Shown here: one piece after another, positions 1 to 7,545 of the stretch
How positions within the stretch are numbered: the stretch's first letter is position 1
Layout: the number at the start of each line of letters is the position of its first letter
Assembly: GCF_013403875.1 (NCBI RefSeq)
Contig: NZ_JACBNX010000006.1
Location: 1-64,000 of the forward strand
DNA length: 64,000 nucleotides
Reading direction: 5' to 3'
DNA from: Burkholderia guangdongensis
GTDB lineage: Bacteria; Pseudomonadota; Gammaproteobacteria; Burkholderiales; Burkholderiaceae
Notes under the pieces: model-generated
What the model was told of the DNA's origin: nothing
Seen by the model: only the letters and a program-made list of their open reading frames with translations
Database searches by the model: none
Program-made: the position numbers and the translations under genes

Positions 1-10
1 TACTGTTCAT
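1..10 (-). CDS. benB: benB, benzoate 1,2-dioxygenase small subunit (first codons only)
   Basis: Only an ATG and two further codons lie in the window. The start is preceded by a strong GGAGG Shine-Dalgarno element about eight bases upstream, and it follows benA on the same strand after about 90 bases, exactly where the beta subunit sits in benABCD operons. The identity rests on gene order, not on the protein. Confidence 0.4.
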
Positions 11-11
11 C

Positions 12-88
12 GTGGATCCTCCGGTTGCCGGGAAATGCGTGCATTTTCCACCTGGGCACTTCGATGCCGTTGGCCCGTGAGGATCCAC
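12..88 (-). promoter_or_regulatory. benA-benB intergenic hairpin that can mask the benB ribosome site
   Basis: A perfect 10-base inverted repeat, GTGGATCCTC at 12-21 and GAGGATCCAC at 79-88, spans most of the benA-benB gap. In the minus-strand transcript the 3' arm contains the benB Shine-Dalgarno GGAGG. Folding would hide that site or protect mRNA ends and could tune subunit ratio; the effect is inference. Confidence 0.4.
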
Positions 89-102
89 CCCTTCCTCTGC
101 TC

Positions 103-1518
103 TCACGGTTTCGGGTGGGACGCGTTCATTTCATTCTCCTTCTTGCCGTTCGATTGCCGTGCGAGACCGTTCATCAGGAACGCCTGCCACGCGCCATGCT
201 GGTTGACGTAAAGGCCCTCGTGAGTCAGCTCCGTGCCGCACAGCACGGGCTCGATGCCGAGCAGGCGCGTATTCGCCGTCTCGCCCGCCACCCACTTGTG
301 ATGCCCGCGCGAGATGTCGCTCCAGCGCTCGAGGCGCGCCTGGAAGCCGCGCTGCTGCTCGCGGAACTCCACGAGATCGTCCGGCGTGCCCATGCCCGAC
401 ACATTGAAGAAGTCCTCGAACTGCCGAATGCGGCTCTCGCGATCCTGATCCGATTCGCCCTTCACCGCGACGCACTGGCTGATGACCTCGGTCTTGTTCC
501 AGGCGACCGGCCGCACGATACGCAGCTGGGAGCTGATCTGGTCCATGAAAAACAGGCTCGGATAGATGTTCAGGTTGCGCAGGCGATGCATCATCCACTC
601 CGCCTTCTGCTGACCGTACGCTTCGACGAGGCGCGGCATCACGCTCGCATAGCCGGGACGCACGCTGGGGTTCGGCATGTCGCTGAACAGCACGCTGTGG
701 CCATTCTTGAACGCGAACCAGCCGTCGTCGGTCTCGGCGTCGCCCGCGCCAAGCTTGCTGTAATCGAGCGTGCCGTTCGCCGCGTCGCCGGATTTCGCAT
801 TCGTTTCCTGGCGGCGCTTCACCGTGGCGACGTAGTTGTAGTGCACCGTGCTCACGTGATACCCGTCGAGGCCGTTCTCGTTCTGCAGCTTCCAGTTGCC
901 TTCGTAGGTGTATGCGGATTTGCCCGGCAGCACTTCCAGCTCGCCCGTGGGCGACTGCGCGACCATCATGTCGAAGAAGATGCGCGCGTCGCCGAGGTAG
1001 TCCTCGAGCGTGTCGGTCCCATCGACGTCGAGGCTGATGAACACGAAGCCCTTGTAGCTCGCGATGCGTGCTTTCTTCAGGCCACGCGTGGACTTGTCGA
1101 AGTCTTCGCAGTACTCACCAGGCGCCTTGACCTTGACGAGGCGTCCATCGCTCTTGTAGCACCACGCATGGAACGGGCACGTGAAGGTCGACTGATTGCC
1201 CTTGCTCATTCGCGTGAGCGTCGCGCCGCGATGCTGGCACGCGTTGATCATCGCGTTGAGCTCGCCGTTGCCGTCTCGCGAGATGATCATCGGCTGGCGC
1301 CCTGCGCGCATCGTCATGAAATCGTGCGGCTTGGGGATCTCGCTCTCGTGGCACGCGTAGATCCAGTTCTTCTCGAAGATGAACTCCATCTCCAGATCGA
1401 AAAGCTCCGGCTCCGTGAACATCTCGCGTGCAATGCGATAGACGCCCTCAGCCGGACGGAAGTCGAGACATCCGCCAATGAATTCCTGCCATTGCGGGGT
1501 GATTTTCTCCGTGCTCAC
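103..1518 (-). CDS. benA: benzoate 1,2-dioxygenase large (alpha) subunit
   Basis: Rieske non-haem iron oxygenase alpha subunit that, with BenB and the reductase BenC, converts benzoate to its cis-1,2-dihydrodiol. The translation (471 aa) has the Rieske signature CQHRGATL followed by CPFHAWC, and the catalytic iron motif ENGLDGYHVSTVH. The GTG start at 1518 is preferred because AGGAGGAG lies just upstream and the protein then begins MSTEKITPQW, as expected for BenA. The reading frame stays open 5' of this, but that part covers the promoter. It is the first gene of a ben operon running left out of the window and is divergent from catB. Anthranilate dioxygenase AntA is the close alternative; adjacency to catBA fits either, and the sequence reads more like BenA. 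Confidence 0.9.
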   Translation of the reverse strand: MSTEKITPQWQEFIGGCLDFRPAEGVYRIAREMFTEPELFDLEMEFIFEKNWIYACHESEIPKPHDFMTMRAGRQPMIISRDGNGELNAMINACQHRGATLTRMSKGNQSTFTCPFHAWCYKSDGRLVKVKAPGEYCEDFDKSTRGLKKARIASYKGFVFISLDVDGTDTLEDYLGDARIFFDMMVAQSPTGELEVLPGKSAYTYEGNWKLQNENGLDGYHVSTVHYNYVATVKRRQETNAKSGDAANGTLDYSKLGAGDAETDDGWFAFKNGHSVLFSDMPNPSVRPGYASVMPRLVEAYGQQKAEWMMHRLRNLNIYPSLFFMDQISSQLRIVRPVAWNKTEVISQCVAVKGESDQDRESRIRQFEDFFNVSGMGTPDDLVEFREQQRGFQARLERWSDISRGHHKWVAGETANTRLLGIEPVLCGTELTHEGLYVNQHGAWQAFLMNGLARQSNGKKENEMNASHPKP

Positions 1519-1574
1519 GATGGGTTCTCCTCCTGCCGTTGGTTGGTCTTGCGACCGGGTCCTTGATGAGCTGG

Positions 1575-1645
1575 ATTGAATACCCGATGCGGCCCGGGTG
1601 CTATCCGCCTGGTCGCCGTTTGCTATCCGCTTTTTTCGCCGCTCC
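1575..1645 (-). promoter_or_regulatory. benA promoter arm with paired XylS/BenR-like boxes
   Basis: Read on the minus strand, two GGATA cores lie 22 bases apart (TATCC at 1624-1628 and 1602-1606). The distal core is preceded by a GAAAAAAGC run. Nineteen bases after the proximal core comes TATTCAAT (1575-1582), a -10-like element about 55 bases before the benA start. This resembles the XylS/BenR target (TGCA-N6-GGNTA, repeated about every 21 bases next to the promoter). The matched arm at 1725-1795 supports it. Confidence 0.6.
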
Positions 1646-1682
1646 ACCATGCGGGTTGTTCGCCGCTCCCTCATACGGGTTC
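1635..1682. repeat. 24-base direct repeat, two copies, between divergent promoters
   Basis: Two adjacent 24-base units start at 1635 and 1659. Each begins TTCGCCGCTCC and continues to CGGGTT, with only a few differences (ac/ct, g/a and the last base). They sit between the benA and catB promoter arms and could be binding sites for an additional regulator or a local duplication. Confidence 0.65.
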
Positions 1683-1724
1683 AGGCGACGCCGCGCCGCC
1701 GGCAGTCCGCGGGGGCGCGGCGCG

Positions 1725-1795
1725 CCCGAACCGGAAAAAACGGATAGTGAGTCTCGAGTAGGTGGATAGCACCCGTGCGGGCCCGGGTATTTAAT
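1725..1795 (+). promoter_or_regulatory. catB promoter arm with paired XylS/BenR-like boxes
   Basis: GGATA cores at 1742-1746 and 1764-1768 are again 22 bases apart, the first preceded by GGAAAAAAC. After the second core come exactly 19 bases and then TATTTAAT (1788-1795). The stretch GGATAGCACCCG is shared with the benA arm, so the two arms form a large imperfect inverted repeat pointing outward. This suggests that one AraC/XylS-type activator co-induces ben and cat. No such regulator gene is in the window. Confidence 0.6.
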
Positions 1796-1900
1796 GCAAT
1801 CGAAGCCCCATGAACGCCCATCGGTGTGACGGACACCGAGGTCGAGCGCCTGCGCTGGCGTCCTTCCGTCTGGTTCCACGAACATCACCAAGCTTGCGCC

Positions 1901-3037
1901 ATGAACCCAGCGACGATTGAACGTATCGAAACCCGCCTCGTCGATCTGCCGACGATTCGCCCTCACAAGCTCTCGGTCGCCACGATGCACGGGCAAACCC
2001 TGATGCTGGTGAAGATCTATTGCAGCGACGGCATCGTCGGCATCGGCGAAGGCACGACGATTGCCGGGATGGCCTATGGCCCGGAGAGCCCCGAGGCGAT
2101 GAAGCTTGCGATCGACGCCTACCTTGCCCCGGCGATGGTCGGCAAGGACGCCACCCGGATCCAGGCGCTGATGGCCTGGCTGGGCAAGCTGGTCAAGGTC
2201 AATCACTTCGCCAAGTGCGCACTCGAAACCGCGCTGCTCGATGCGCACGGCAAGCGCGTCGGCGTACCGGTGAGCGACTTGCTCGGCGGTCGCCGCCGCG
2301 AGCGTCTGCCGGTGGCGTGGACGCTGGCTTCGGGCGACACCGCGAAGGACATCGCCGAAGCGCAGACGCTGCTCGACATGCGCCGGCACAAGGTCTTCAA
2401 GCTGAAGATCGGCGCCAGGGAACTCGAGACCGATATCCGGCACGTGGCCGAGATCAAACGGGCAGTCGGTGACCAGGCCGCGGTGCGTGTCGACGTCAAC
2501 ATGGCCTGGAGCGAGACGCAGGCGGCATGGGCGATTCCGGCGCTGGCCGACGCAGGCTGCGAACTCGTCGAGCAGCCGGTCGCTTCCGCCGCCGCGCTCG
2601 CGCGCCTGATGCGTCGTTTCCCGGTGGCGTTGATGGCCGACGAAATCCTGCAGGGTCCGGAAAGCGCGTTCGAGATCGCGAAGAACGAAGGCGCCGACGT
2701 GTTCGCGATCAAGATCGAACAAAGCGGCGGCCTGTTCGCCGCGCAGCGCGTGGCCGCGATTGCCGATGCGGCGGGTATCGAGCTCTATGGCGGCACGATG
2801 CTCGAGGGGGCCGTGTGCACGATTGCATCGGCGCATCTGTTCGCGAGCTTCGCCAATCTGCAGTGGGGCACCGAGCTGTTCGGACCGTTGCTGATCACCG
2901 AAGAGATCCTGACCACGCCGCTGGATTACAGCGACTTCGAGCTCACGGTGCCGAACGGCCCGGGTCTGGGCATTGAACTGGATGAAGACAAGGTCAGGCG
3001 ATTCACCCGCGATGGGCTGATGAAAGTCACGAAGTAA
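1901..3037 (+). CDS. catB: muconate cycloisomerase (cis,cis-muconate lactonizing enzyme)
   Basis: Enolase-superfamily enzyme that cycloisomerises cis,cis-muconate to muconolactone in the catechol branch of the beta-ketoadipate pathway. The 378-residue protein carries the expected catalytic set: K167 and K169 (FKLKIG), metal ligands D198 (RVDVN), E224 (LVEQP) and D247 (LMADE), and K271 (AIKIEQ). The ATG at 1901 gives the family N-terminus MNPATIERIETRL; its Shine-Dalgarno is weak, and the frame is open upstream to 1826 with no better start. It is transcribed from the divergent ben/cat promoter region and is followed after 90 bases by catA. catC is not downstream as it often is. Confidence 0.93.
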   Translation: MNPATIERIETRLVDLPTIRPHKLSVATMHGQTLMLVKIYCSDGIVGIGEGTTIAGMAYGPESPEAMKLAIDAYLAPAMVGKDATRIQALMAWLGKLVKVNHFAKCALETALLDAHGKRVGVPVSDLLGGRRRERLPVAWTLASGDTAKDIAEAQTLLDMRRHKVFKLKIGARELETDIRHVAEIKRAVGDQAAVRVDVNMAWSETQAAWAIPALADAGCELVEQPVASAAALARLMRRFPVALMADEILQGPESAFEIAKNEGADVFAIKIEQSGGLFAAQRVAAIADAAGIELYGGTMLEGAVCTIASAHLFASFANLQWGTELFGPLLITEEILTTPLDYSDFELTVPNGPGLGIELDEDKVRRFTRDGLMKVTK

Positions 3038-3127
3038 TCCGTACACCGAAGCGAAAAGATCGATGTTGTGCAGCGGGCAAACCCGCCCGAAGACCGTTCC
3101 CCGTAGAGCCAAGTGGAGACAGTAATC

Positions 3128-4063
3128 ATGAACGTGAAGGTATTCGAAACCAACGAAGTGCAGGACCTGCTGACGGCCGCATCCAACCTGGCCGGCAAGG
3201 AAGGCAACGCCCGTTTCCAGCAGATCGCCCATCGTCTGCTGGGCGATCTGTTCAAGGCCATCGACGATCTCGACATCACGCCCGACGAAGTGTGGGCGGG
3301 CGTCAGCTATCTGAACAAGCTGGGCCAGGACGGGGAAGCCGCGCTGCTCGCCGCGGGCATCGGTCTCGAGAAGTACCTGGACATTCGCCTGGACGCCGCG
3401 GACAAGGCGGTCGGCCTCGAAGGCGGCACGCCGCGCACCATCGAAGGCCCGCTCTATGTCGCGGGCGCACCGGCGCGCGACGGCGTATCACGGATCGACA
3501 TCGATCCTGATGCGCAGGCCGGCCCGCTGGTCATCCGTGGCACGGTCACCGATCTGCAAGGCAAACCGCTCGCGGGCGCCCTCGTCGAATGCTGGCATGC
3601 GAATTCCAAGGGCTTCTATTCGCACTTCGACCCGACCGGCGCGCAAACCGAATTCAACCTGCGCGGCGCGGTCCGCACCGGATCCGACGGCAAGTACGAA
3701 TTCCGCACGCTGATGCCGGTGGGCTACGGCTGCCCGCCGCACGGCGCCACGCAGCAGTTGCTGAACGCGCTCGGCCGCCACGGCAACCGTCCCGCGCACG
3801 TGCACTTCTTCGTCACCAGCGACGATCACCGCAAGCTGACCACGCAGTTCAACATCGAAGGCGATCCGCTGATCTGGGACGACTTCGCTTACGCGACCCG
3901 CGAGGAACTGATTCCGTCGGTCACGGAAAAGACGGGAGGCGCCGCGCTGGGCCTGAAGGCCGACACCTACCAGGACATCGAGTTCAACCTCACGCTGACG
4001 CCGCTGGTCCAGGGGAAGGACAACCAGATCGTCCATCGCCCTCGCGCTTCCATCGCGGCATAA
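3128..4063 (+). CDS. catA: catechol 1,2-dioxygenase (intradiol)
   Basis: Non-haem Fe(III) intradiol dioxygenase opening catechol to cis,cis-muconate, the substrate of CatB. In the 311-residue translation the four iron ligands fall at Y164 (GFYSHF), Y200 (MPVGYG), H224 and H226 (RPAHVHFF), the positions known in characterised CatA enzymes. An N-terminal helical dimerisation region precedes the beta-sandwich. The ATG at 3128 has a GGAGAC ribosome site. The gene is probably cotranscribed with catB. Two hairpins follow the stop codon. Confidence 0.95.
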   Translation: MNVKVFETNEVQDLLTAASNLAGKEGNARFQQIAHRLLGDLFKAIDDLDITPDEVWAGVSYLNKLGQDGEAALLAAGIGLEKYLDIRLDAADKAVGLEGGTPRTIEGPLYVAGAPARDGVSRIDIDPDAQAGPLVIRGTVTDLQGKPLAGALVECWHANSKGFYSHFDPTGAQTEFNLRGAVRTGSDGKYEFRTLMPVGYGCPPHGATQQLLNALGRHGNRPAHVHFFVTSDDHRKLTTQFNIEGDPLIWDDFAYATREELIPSVTEKTGGAALGLKADTYQDIEFNLTLTPLVQGKDNQIVHRPRASIAA

Positions 4064-4099
4064 GCGCCCGAAGCGTATCCTGCCCAAACGCCGAGAAGT

Positions 4100-4144
4100 C
4101 CGCCGTCCGGAAGGACGGCGGCCGAGCGCACGGGATGCTCGGCC
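4100..4144. terminator. tandem hairpins between convergent catA and the racemase-like gene
   Basis: The first hairpin has 9-base arms CCGCCGTCC and GGACGGCGG around a GGAA loop (4100-4121). The second has arms GGCCGAGC and GCTCGGCC (4120-4144). There is no U tract on either strand, but the position between converging genes suits a bidirectional terminator or mRNA end block. Confidence 0.55.
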
Positions 4145-4197
4145 ACGGCGGCATGCAGATCTGAGTCGAGTCTCCCCCGATCACAGGCAAGCGAACG

Positions 4198-4851
4198 TCA
4201 CCGATTCGCGATCCGTTCGCTCAGCCTGCGCACCGCGGCCGAAATCGGCGCGATGATCGGCACGTCGAAGCGCGGGGCGAGGTTCACCGCGGCCTGCCCC
4301 AGCGGCCCGCCGCCGATGATCACGGCCTGCGCGCCGTCCCGCAGGCACGCGCGCACCGCATCGGCGAGCGCCTCTTCGAGCGCGCGCGGATCGGCCGCCA
4401 GCTTGCGCGGCTCGTCCGGCGTAAGCCGCACGCCGGTGTAGAGCGCGCCCAGGCCGAGCTCACGCGCCTTCGCGTCGATCGCGTCGACGAGATCGGGGGT
4501 CACCGTCGCGACGCCGAAGCGGCGCCCGCCTTCGGACGCATCGAGCATCGACGCCTCGCAGATGCCGATCACCGGCGTCGGCCGGCTCGCGTCCCGCATG
4601 CGCGCGACGCCCGGATCGCCGAACGCGCTGACGATCACGCCCGCATGCGGAACCGACACGCCGCGCCAGGTGCGCTCGACCTCGTCCGCGGCGGCGTTCA
4701 GTTCCGTTTCGTTCACGATCATCGACGGGCCGCTGCCGGCCGTCGCGCCGACGACCGTGAAGCCGGCCGGCGCGTCGGCCTGCGCGATGCGGACCATCAT
4801 GTCCGTCGTGGCCTGTGACGAATTCGGATTGATGAGCAGAATGTTGAGCAT
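4198..4851 (-). CDS. Asp/Glu/hydantoin racemase-family protein lacking both usual cysteines
   Basis: Cytosolic protein of 217 aa with the family start LLINPNSS and the motif AFGDPG. Characterised hydantoin and allantoin racemases use two cysteines, in an ACF-type motif near residue 76 and an LGCAG motif near 181. Here the equivalents appear to be A76 (VSAFGDPG) and G181 (IIGGGPLG); a cysteine occurs instead at C98 (GICEAS). The reaction may therefore differ from simple racemisation. It starts 22 bases after the MFS transporter stop, so the two are likely one operon and may act on the same substrate. The ribosome site is weak. Confidence 0.75.
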   Translation of the reverse strand: MLNILLINPNSSQATTDMMVRIAQADAPAGFTVVGATAGSGPSMIVNETELNAAADEVERTWRGVSVPHAGVIVSAFGDPGVARMRDASRPTPVIGICEASMLDASEGGRRFGVATVTPDLVDAIDAKARELGLGALYTGVRLTPDEPRKLAADPRALEEALADAVRACLRDGAQAVIIGGGPLGQAAVNLAPRFDVPIIAPISAAVRRLSERIANR

Positions 4852-4873
4852 GCTGAATGGAAGAATATCTGGG

Positions 4874-6319
4874 TCAACGCGTGCGGGATTGCGCCGCGGG
4901 CACGGCCTGCGGCTCCGACGAAAGCGGGACGGCGTCCGGCGACTGGCCGTAGGTTTCCGGCACGCTCTGGATGCTGACGACGAAAATCGCATACATCGCC
5001 GCGACCATCCCGAACACGCCCGCGATTCCCGCATGCTCGAGCAGACGCCCGGCGACGAGCGGCATGAACGCGCCGGCCGCCGTGCCGGTCGCGAGAATGA
5101 ATGCGGTGCCGAATGCACGCACGCGCGTCGGATACAGCTCGGGCGCGAAGATCCAGATCGTCGTGTTCAACAGCAGCACGAAGATCTGGAAAATGGCGCC
5201 CGCGGCGATGATCATCACGATGCTCTTCGCGACGAAGCCGATCAGGAGCGCCATCGCGCACGCGCAGATCGCACCGACCGTCAGCACGCGCTTGCGCGGA
5301 AAACTGAAGCCGAGCAGCGACGCCGCCACCGCGCCGATCAGGCTGCCGCCCTGCATCAGCATCGTGAACAGCAGGCTCTTCGACACCGTATAGCCGAGCG
5401 TGACGAGAATCGTCGGCATCAGCGTGAGCACCGAAATCTGCGCGCCGTAAGCCATCCAGATCGTCACGCACAGCGGGATCGTGCGCCGCGCCAGCGCTCC
5501 GCGGAAGATGTCGGTGATCCCCACCTTCACCTTCGCGGCAACGGATGCGGCGCGGCCGTCGTCGGTGAGAAACGTCTGCATCGGCACGTGCTTCGTGGTC
5601 AGCCTGCCCGCCGCCAGTCTCGACAGCACGGTGTTCGCGTCCGCGATCCGGCCCTGCGCGACGAGAAAGCGAGGCGTTTCCGGAATGAAGCGGCGATAGA
5701 ACGCGCCGAGCAGCGCCGGCAACATCAACGCGCAGAACAGCCAGCGCCACGCGTTGTCGCCCGGAAAGAGCGAGAAGATCAGCAGTCCGAATGCCGGCGC
5801 CAGAAAATTGCCCAGCCCGCCCGCGCCGACGTTCACCAGCCCGACCGCGGTGCCGCGAAACTTGGTCGAACAGAACTCCGCCAGCATCGTCACCGCGATC
5901 GCGATTTCACCGCCGAGGCCGAAGCCGACGACCGCGCGCCCGAGCGCCATCGTCGCCAGGTTCGGCGCCGATGCGCAGATCCCCGCGCCGAGCGTGAACA
6001 GCAGCAGATCGATCGACAGCATCACGCGGCGCCCGTAGCGGTCGGCGATCAGCCCCGAGACGATCCGCCCCGTGGCCGCGCACGCGAACGTCACGGTGTT
6101 GAGCAAGCCGATATCGGCCGGCGTCAGCCCCCACTGCTTGTGCAGCAGCGGCCCGACGATGCCCACCGCGTTCTGCTCGAACGCGTCGACCAGGCACCCG
6201 ATGAGGATCAGCCAGATGATCGTGTAATGGGACGACGTCACGCCGATCCGGTCGAGCGCGTGGTCGAGCTCGGCAAACCTCGGGGAATCGGGTCCAGAGG
6301 ACAGCATGGGACCGGCCAT
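4874..6319 (-). CDS. MFS transporter, sugar/aromatic-acid porter type
   Basis: Inner-membrane secondary transporter of 481 aa with about 12 predicted membrane segments. The inter-helix motifs ADRYGRR and PETPRFL, together with GLGGEIA in the fourth helix, match the sugar-porter/aromatic-acid:H+ symporter branch of the major facilitator superfamily. The start at 6319 has AGGAGA nine bases upstream. The racemase-like gene follows immediately and an RpiR regulator lies upstream on the same strand. The shared substrate is unknown: RpiR control hints at a sugar or sugar acid, while the ben/cat neighbours hint at an aromatic acid. Confidence 0.82.
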   Translation of the reverse strand: MAGPMLSSGPDSPRFAELDHALDRIGVTSSHYTIIWLILIGCLVDAFEQNAVGIVGPLLHKQWGLTPADIGLLNTVTFACAATGRIVSGLIADRYGRRVMLSIDLLLFTLGAGICASAPNLATMALGRAVVGFGLGGEIAIAVTMLAEFCSTKFRGTAVGLVNVGAGGLGNFLAPAFGLLIFSLFPGDNAWRWLFCALMLPALLGAFYRRFIPETPRFLVAQGRIADANTVLSRLAAGRLTTKHVPMQTFLTDDGRAASVAAKVKVGITDIFRGALARRTIPLCVTIWMAYGAQISVLTLMPTILVTLGYTVSKSLLFTMLMQGGSLIGAVAASLLGFSFPRKRVLTVGAICACAMALLIGFVAKSIVMIIAAGAIFQIFVLLLNTTIWIFAPELYPTRVRAFGTAFILATGTAAGAFMPLVAGRLLEHAGIAGVFGMVAAMYAIFVVSIQSVPETYGQSPDAVPLSSEPQAVPAAQSRTR

Positions 6320-6400
6320 CGCGCTTCTCCTGCATCAAAACGGTGAATGGGAGCTTCGTGTTCGATGTGTTGACTCCATAATTTCACATCACCGAAAAAT

Positions 6401-6418
6401 TTGAAATAAGTATTTCAA
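6401..6418. promoter_or_regulatory. 18-base palindrome, likely RpiR operator
   Basis: The perfect inverted repeat TTGAAATA-AG-TATTTCAA lies in the 180-base gap between the RpiR gene and the transporter it precedes. RpiR-family operators are commonly AT-rich GAAAT/ATTTC-type palindromes. A half-site-like TTGAAAAA also occurs just upstream of the RpiR start near 7356. Confidence 0.6.
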
Positions 6419-6499
6419 CTGACGCCGCGAGCCATGCATGCCGCGTGTCGTCCATACGGCGTTCGTTTCATGTCGGAGGGTGGCCGCCGGCCGGCGGCG

Positions 6500-7342
6500 T
6501 CAGAGCTCTTCGAACGTCTCGTGCGCCAGCTCGATCGCGGCGAGGCGCTTGCGGCCGGCGGTGCCGGACGCCTCGATCACCCGCGTGGCGATCACGTTGC
6601 AGAGCGCCATCACGGCCGCATGGTCGTCCAGCCGGCCCGGGCCGCGGCAGTCGCACTGCAACGACCAGGTGGCATCGGCGCAATCCGGCGAGCTACGATC
6701 GCTGATGAACAGCAGTTTCGCGCGCGCGCGCACGGCGGCCTGGATCACCGCGCTCATCTGGCGCGTCTGGCGCCGGGTGCCGAAGACGATCACGCAATCG
6801 TTGCGGCCGAGGGCCGCCGTATGCTCGCCGAGCGTCTCCCCGGCGCCGGGAATCGCGGTCACGCGCGGCACCACCTGGATGAGCTGCCAGCGCAGATAGA
6901 CGGCGAAGCCGTGGCTCGCGCGGCTGCCGAAGATCAGCACGTGATCGGCGCGTGCGATTGTCCTCGCGATCTCGACCAGCTGGCGGCCGTCGAGGCGGCC
7001 GAAGGTGGCCGCCAGGTTCGCCTGAGACTGCTGGAAGTGCACGGCGACGGGGTCGGTCGTCGCCCCGCCGTCGGCGGTGGCCTGAAAGAGCGGCGAGCCG
7101 CTTTCGCGCTCTTCGCGCGCGTGACGCCTGGCCGCTTCGTAATTCCTGTAGCCGATGCGGCGAATGAAGCGGCTGACCGTGGCGGGCGAAACGCCGGCCA
7201 GCTCCGCCAGCTCGTTGCCGGTGTAGCTGGCCAGCTCGCCGGGAAACTCGAGAAGAAAGTCGGCGAGCTGACGCTCCGTTGCCGGCAGGGACTCGAGCTG
7301 GCTGCGGACGCGGTGGACGAAGGACTGGGATGAAATCGGCAT
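6500..7342 (-). CDS. RpiR-family transcriptional regulator (HTH plus SIS domain)
   Basis: DNA-binding regulator of 280 aa. Residues about 1-80 form the RpiR helix-turn-helix (ELAELAGVSPATVSRFIRRIGY). Residues about 120-260 form the SIS sugar-isomerase fold (LIFGSRASHGFAVYL, VIVFGTRRQTRQM) that senses phosphosugars or related ligands. It precedes the MFS/racemase pair on the same strand with 180 bases between, and a perfect AT-rich palindrome at 6401-6418 is the obvious target. Control of the transporter operon is inference from position. Confidence 0.88.
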   Translation of the reverse strand: MPISSQSFVHRVRSQLESLPATERQLADFLLEFPGELASYTGNELAELAGVSPATVSRFIRRIGYRNYEAARRHAREERESGSPLFQATADGGATTDPVAVHFQQSQANLAATFGRLDGRQLVEIARTIARADHVLIFGSRASHGFAVYLRWQLIQVVPRVTAIPGAGETLGEHTAALGRNDCVIVFGTRRQTRQMSAVIQAAVRARAKLLFISDRSSPDCADATWSLQCDCRGPGRLDDHAAVMALCNVIATRVIEASGTAGRKRLAAIELAHETFEEL

Positions 7343-7545
7343 GCCGTATTCTAAATTGAAAAACGCGCGGCACTTTTACGAAAACGAAAGGTCGATGAAA
7401 GGGTTCGTCCTCGAACGCGCCGCGCGCAGCCGCGCGCGTCCCCCCTGCTAGAATCCACCCCATCGTCGGAACTCCCGGCCGGGCTTCATCACAAAACCCG
7501 TGACGGCGCGTCGCGCGCCGCCACCCCAGAACAAGGAAACCCACG

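Noticed and set aside
25..1566. 513-codon open frame on the plus strand opposite benA
   Set aside because: High-GC antisense shadow; benA on the minus strand has all Rieske and iron motifs and a ribosome site.
1519..1674. Longer benA protein starting at 1674
   Set aside because: That stretch contains the promoter boxes and reads as Arg/Ser-rich filler; the GTG at 1518 has AGGAGGAG.
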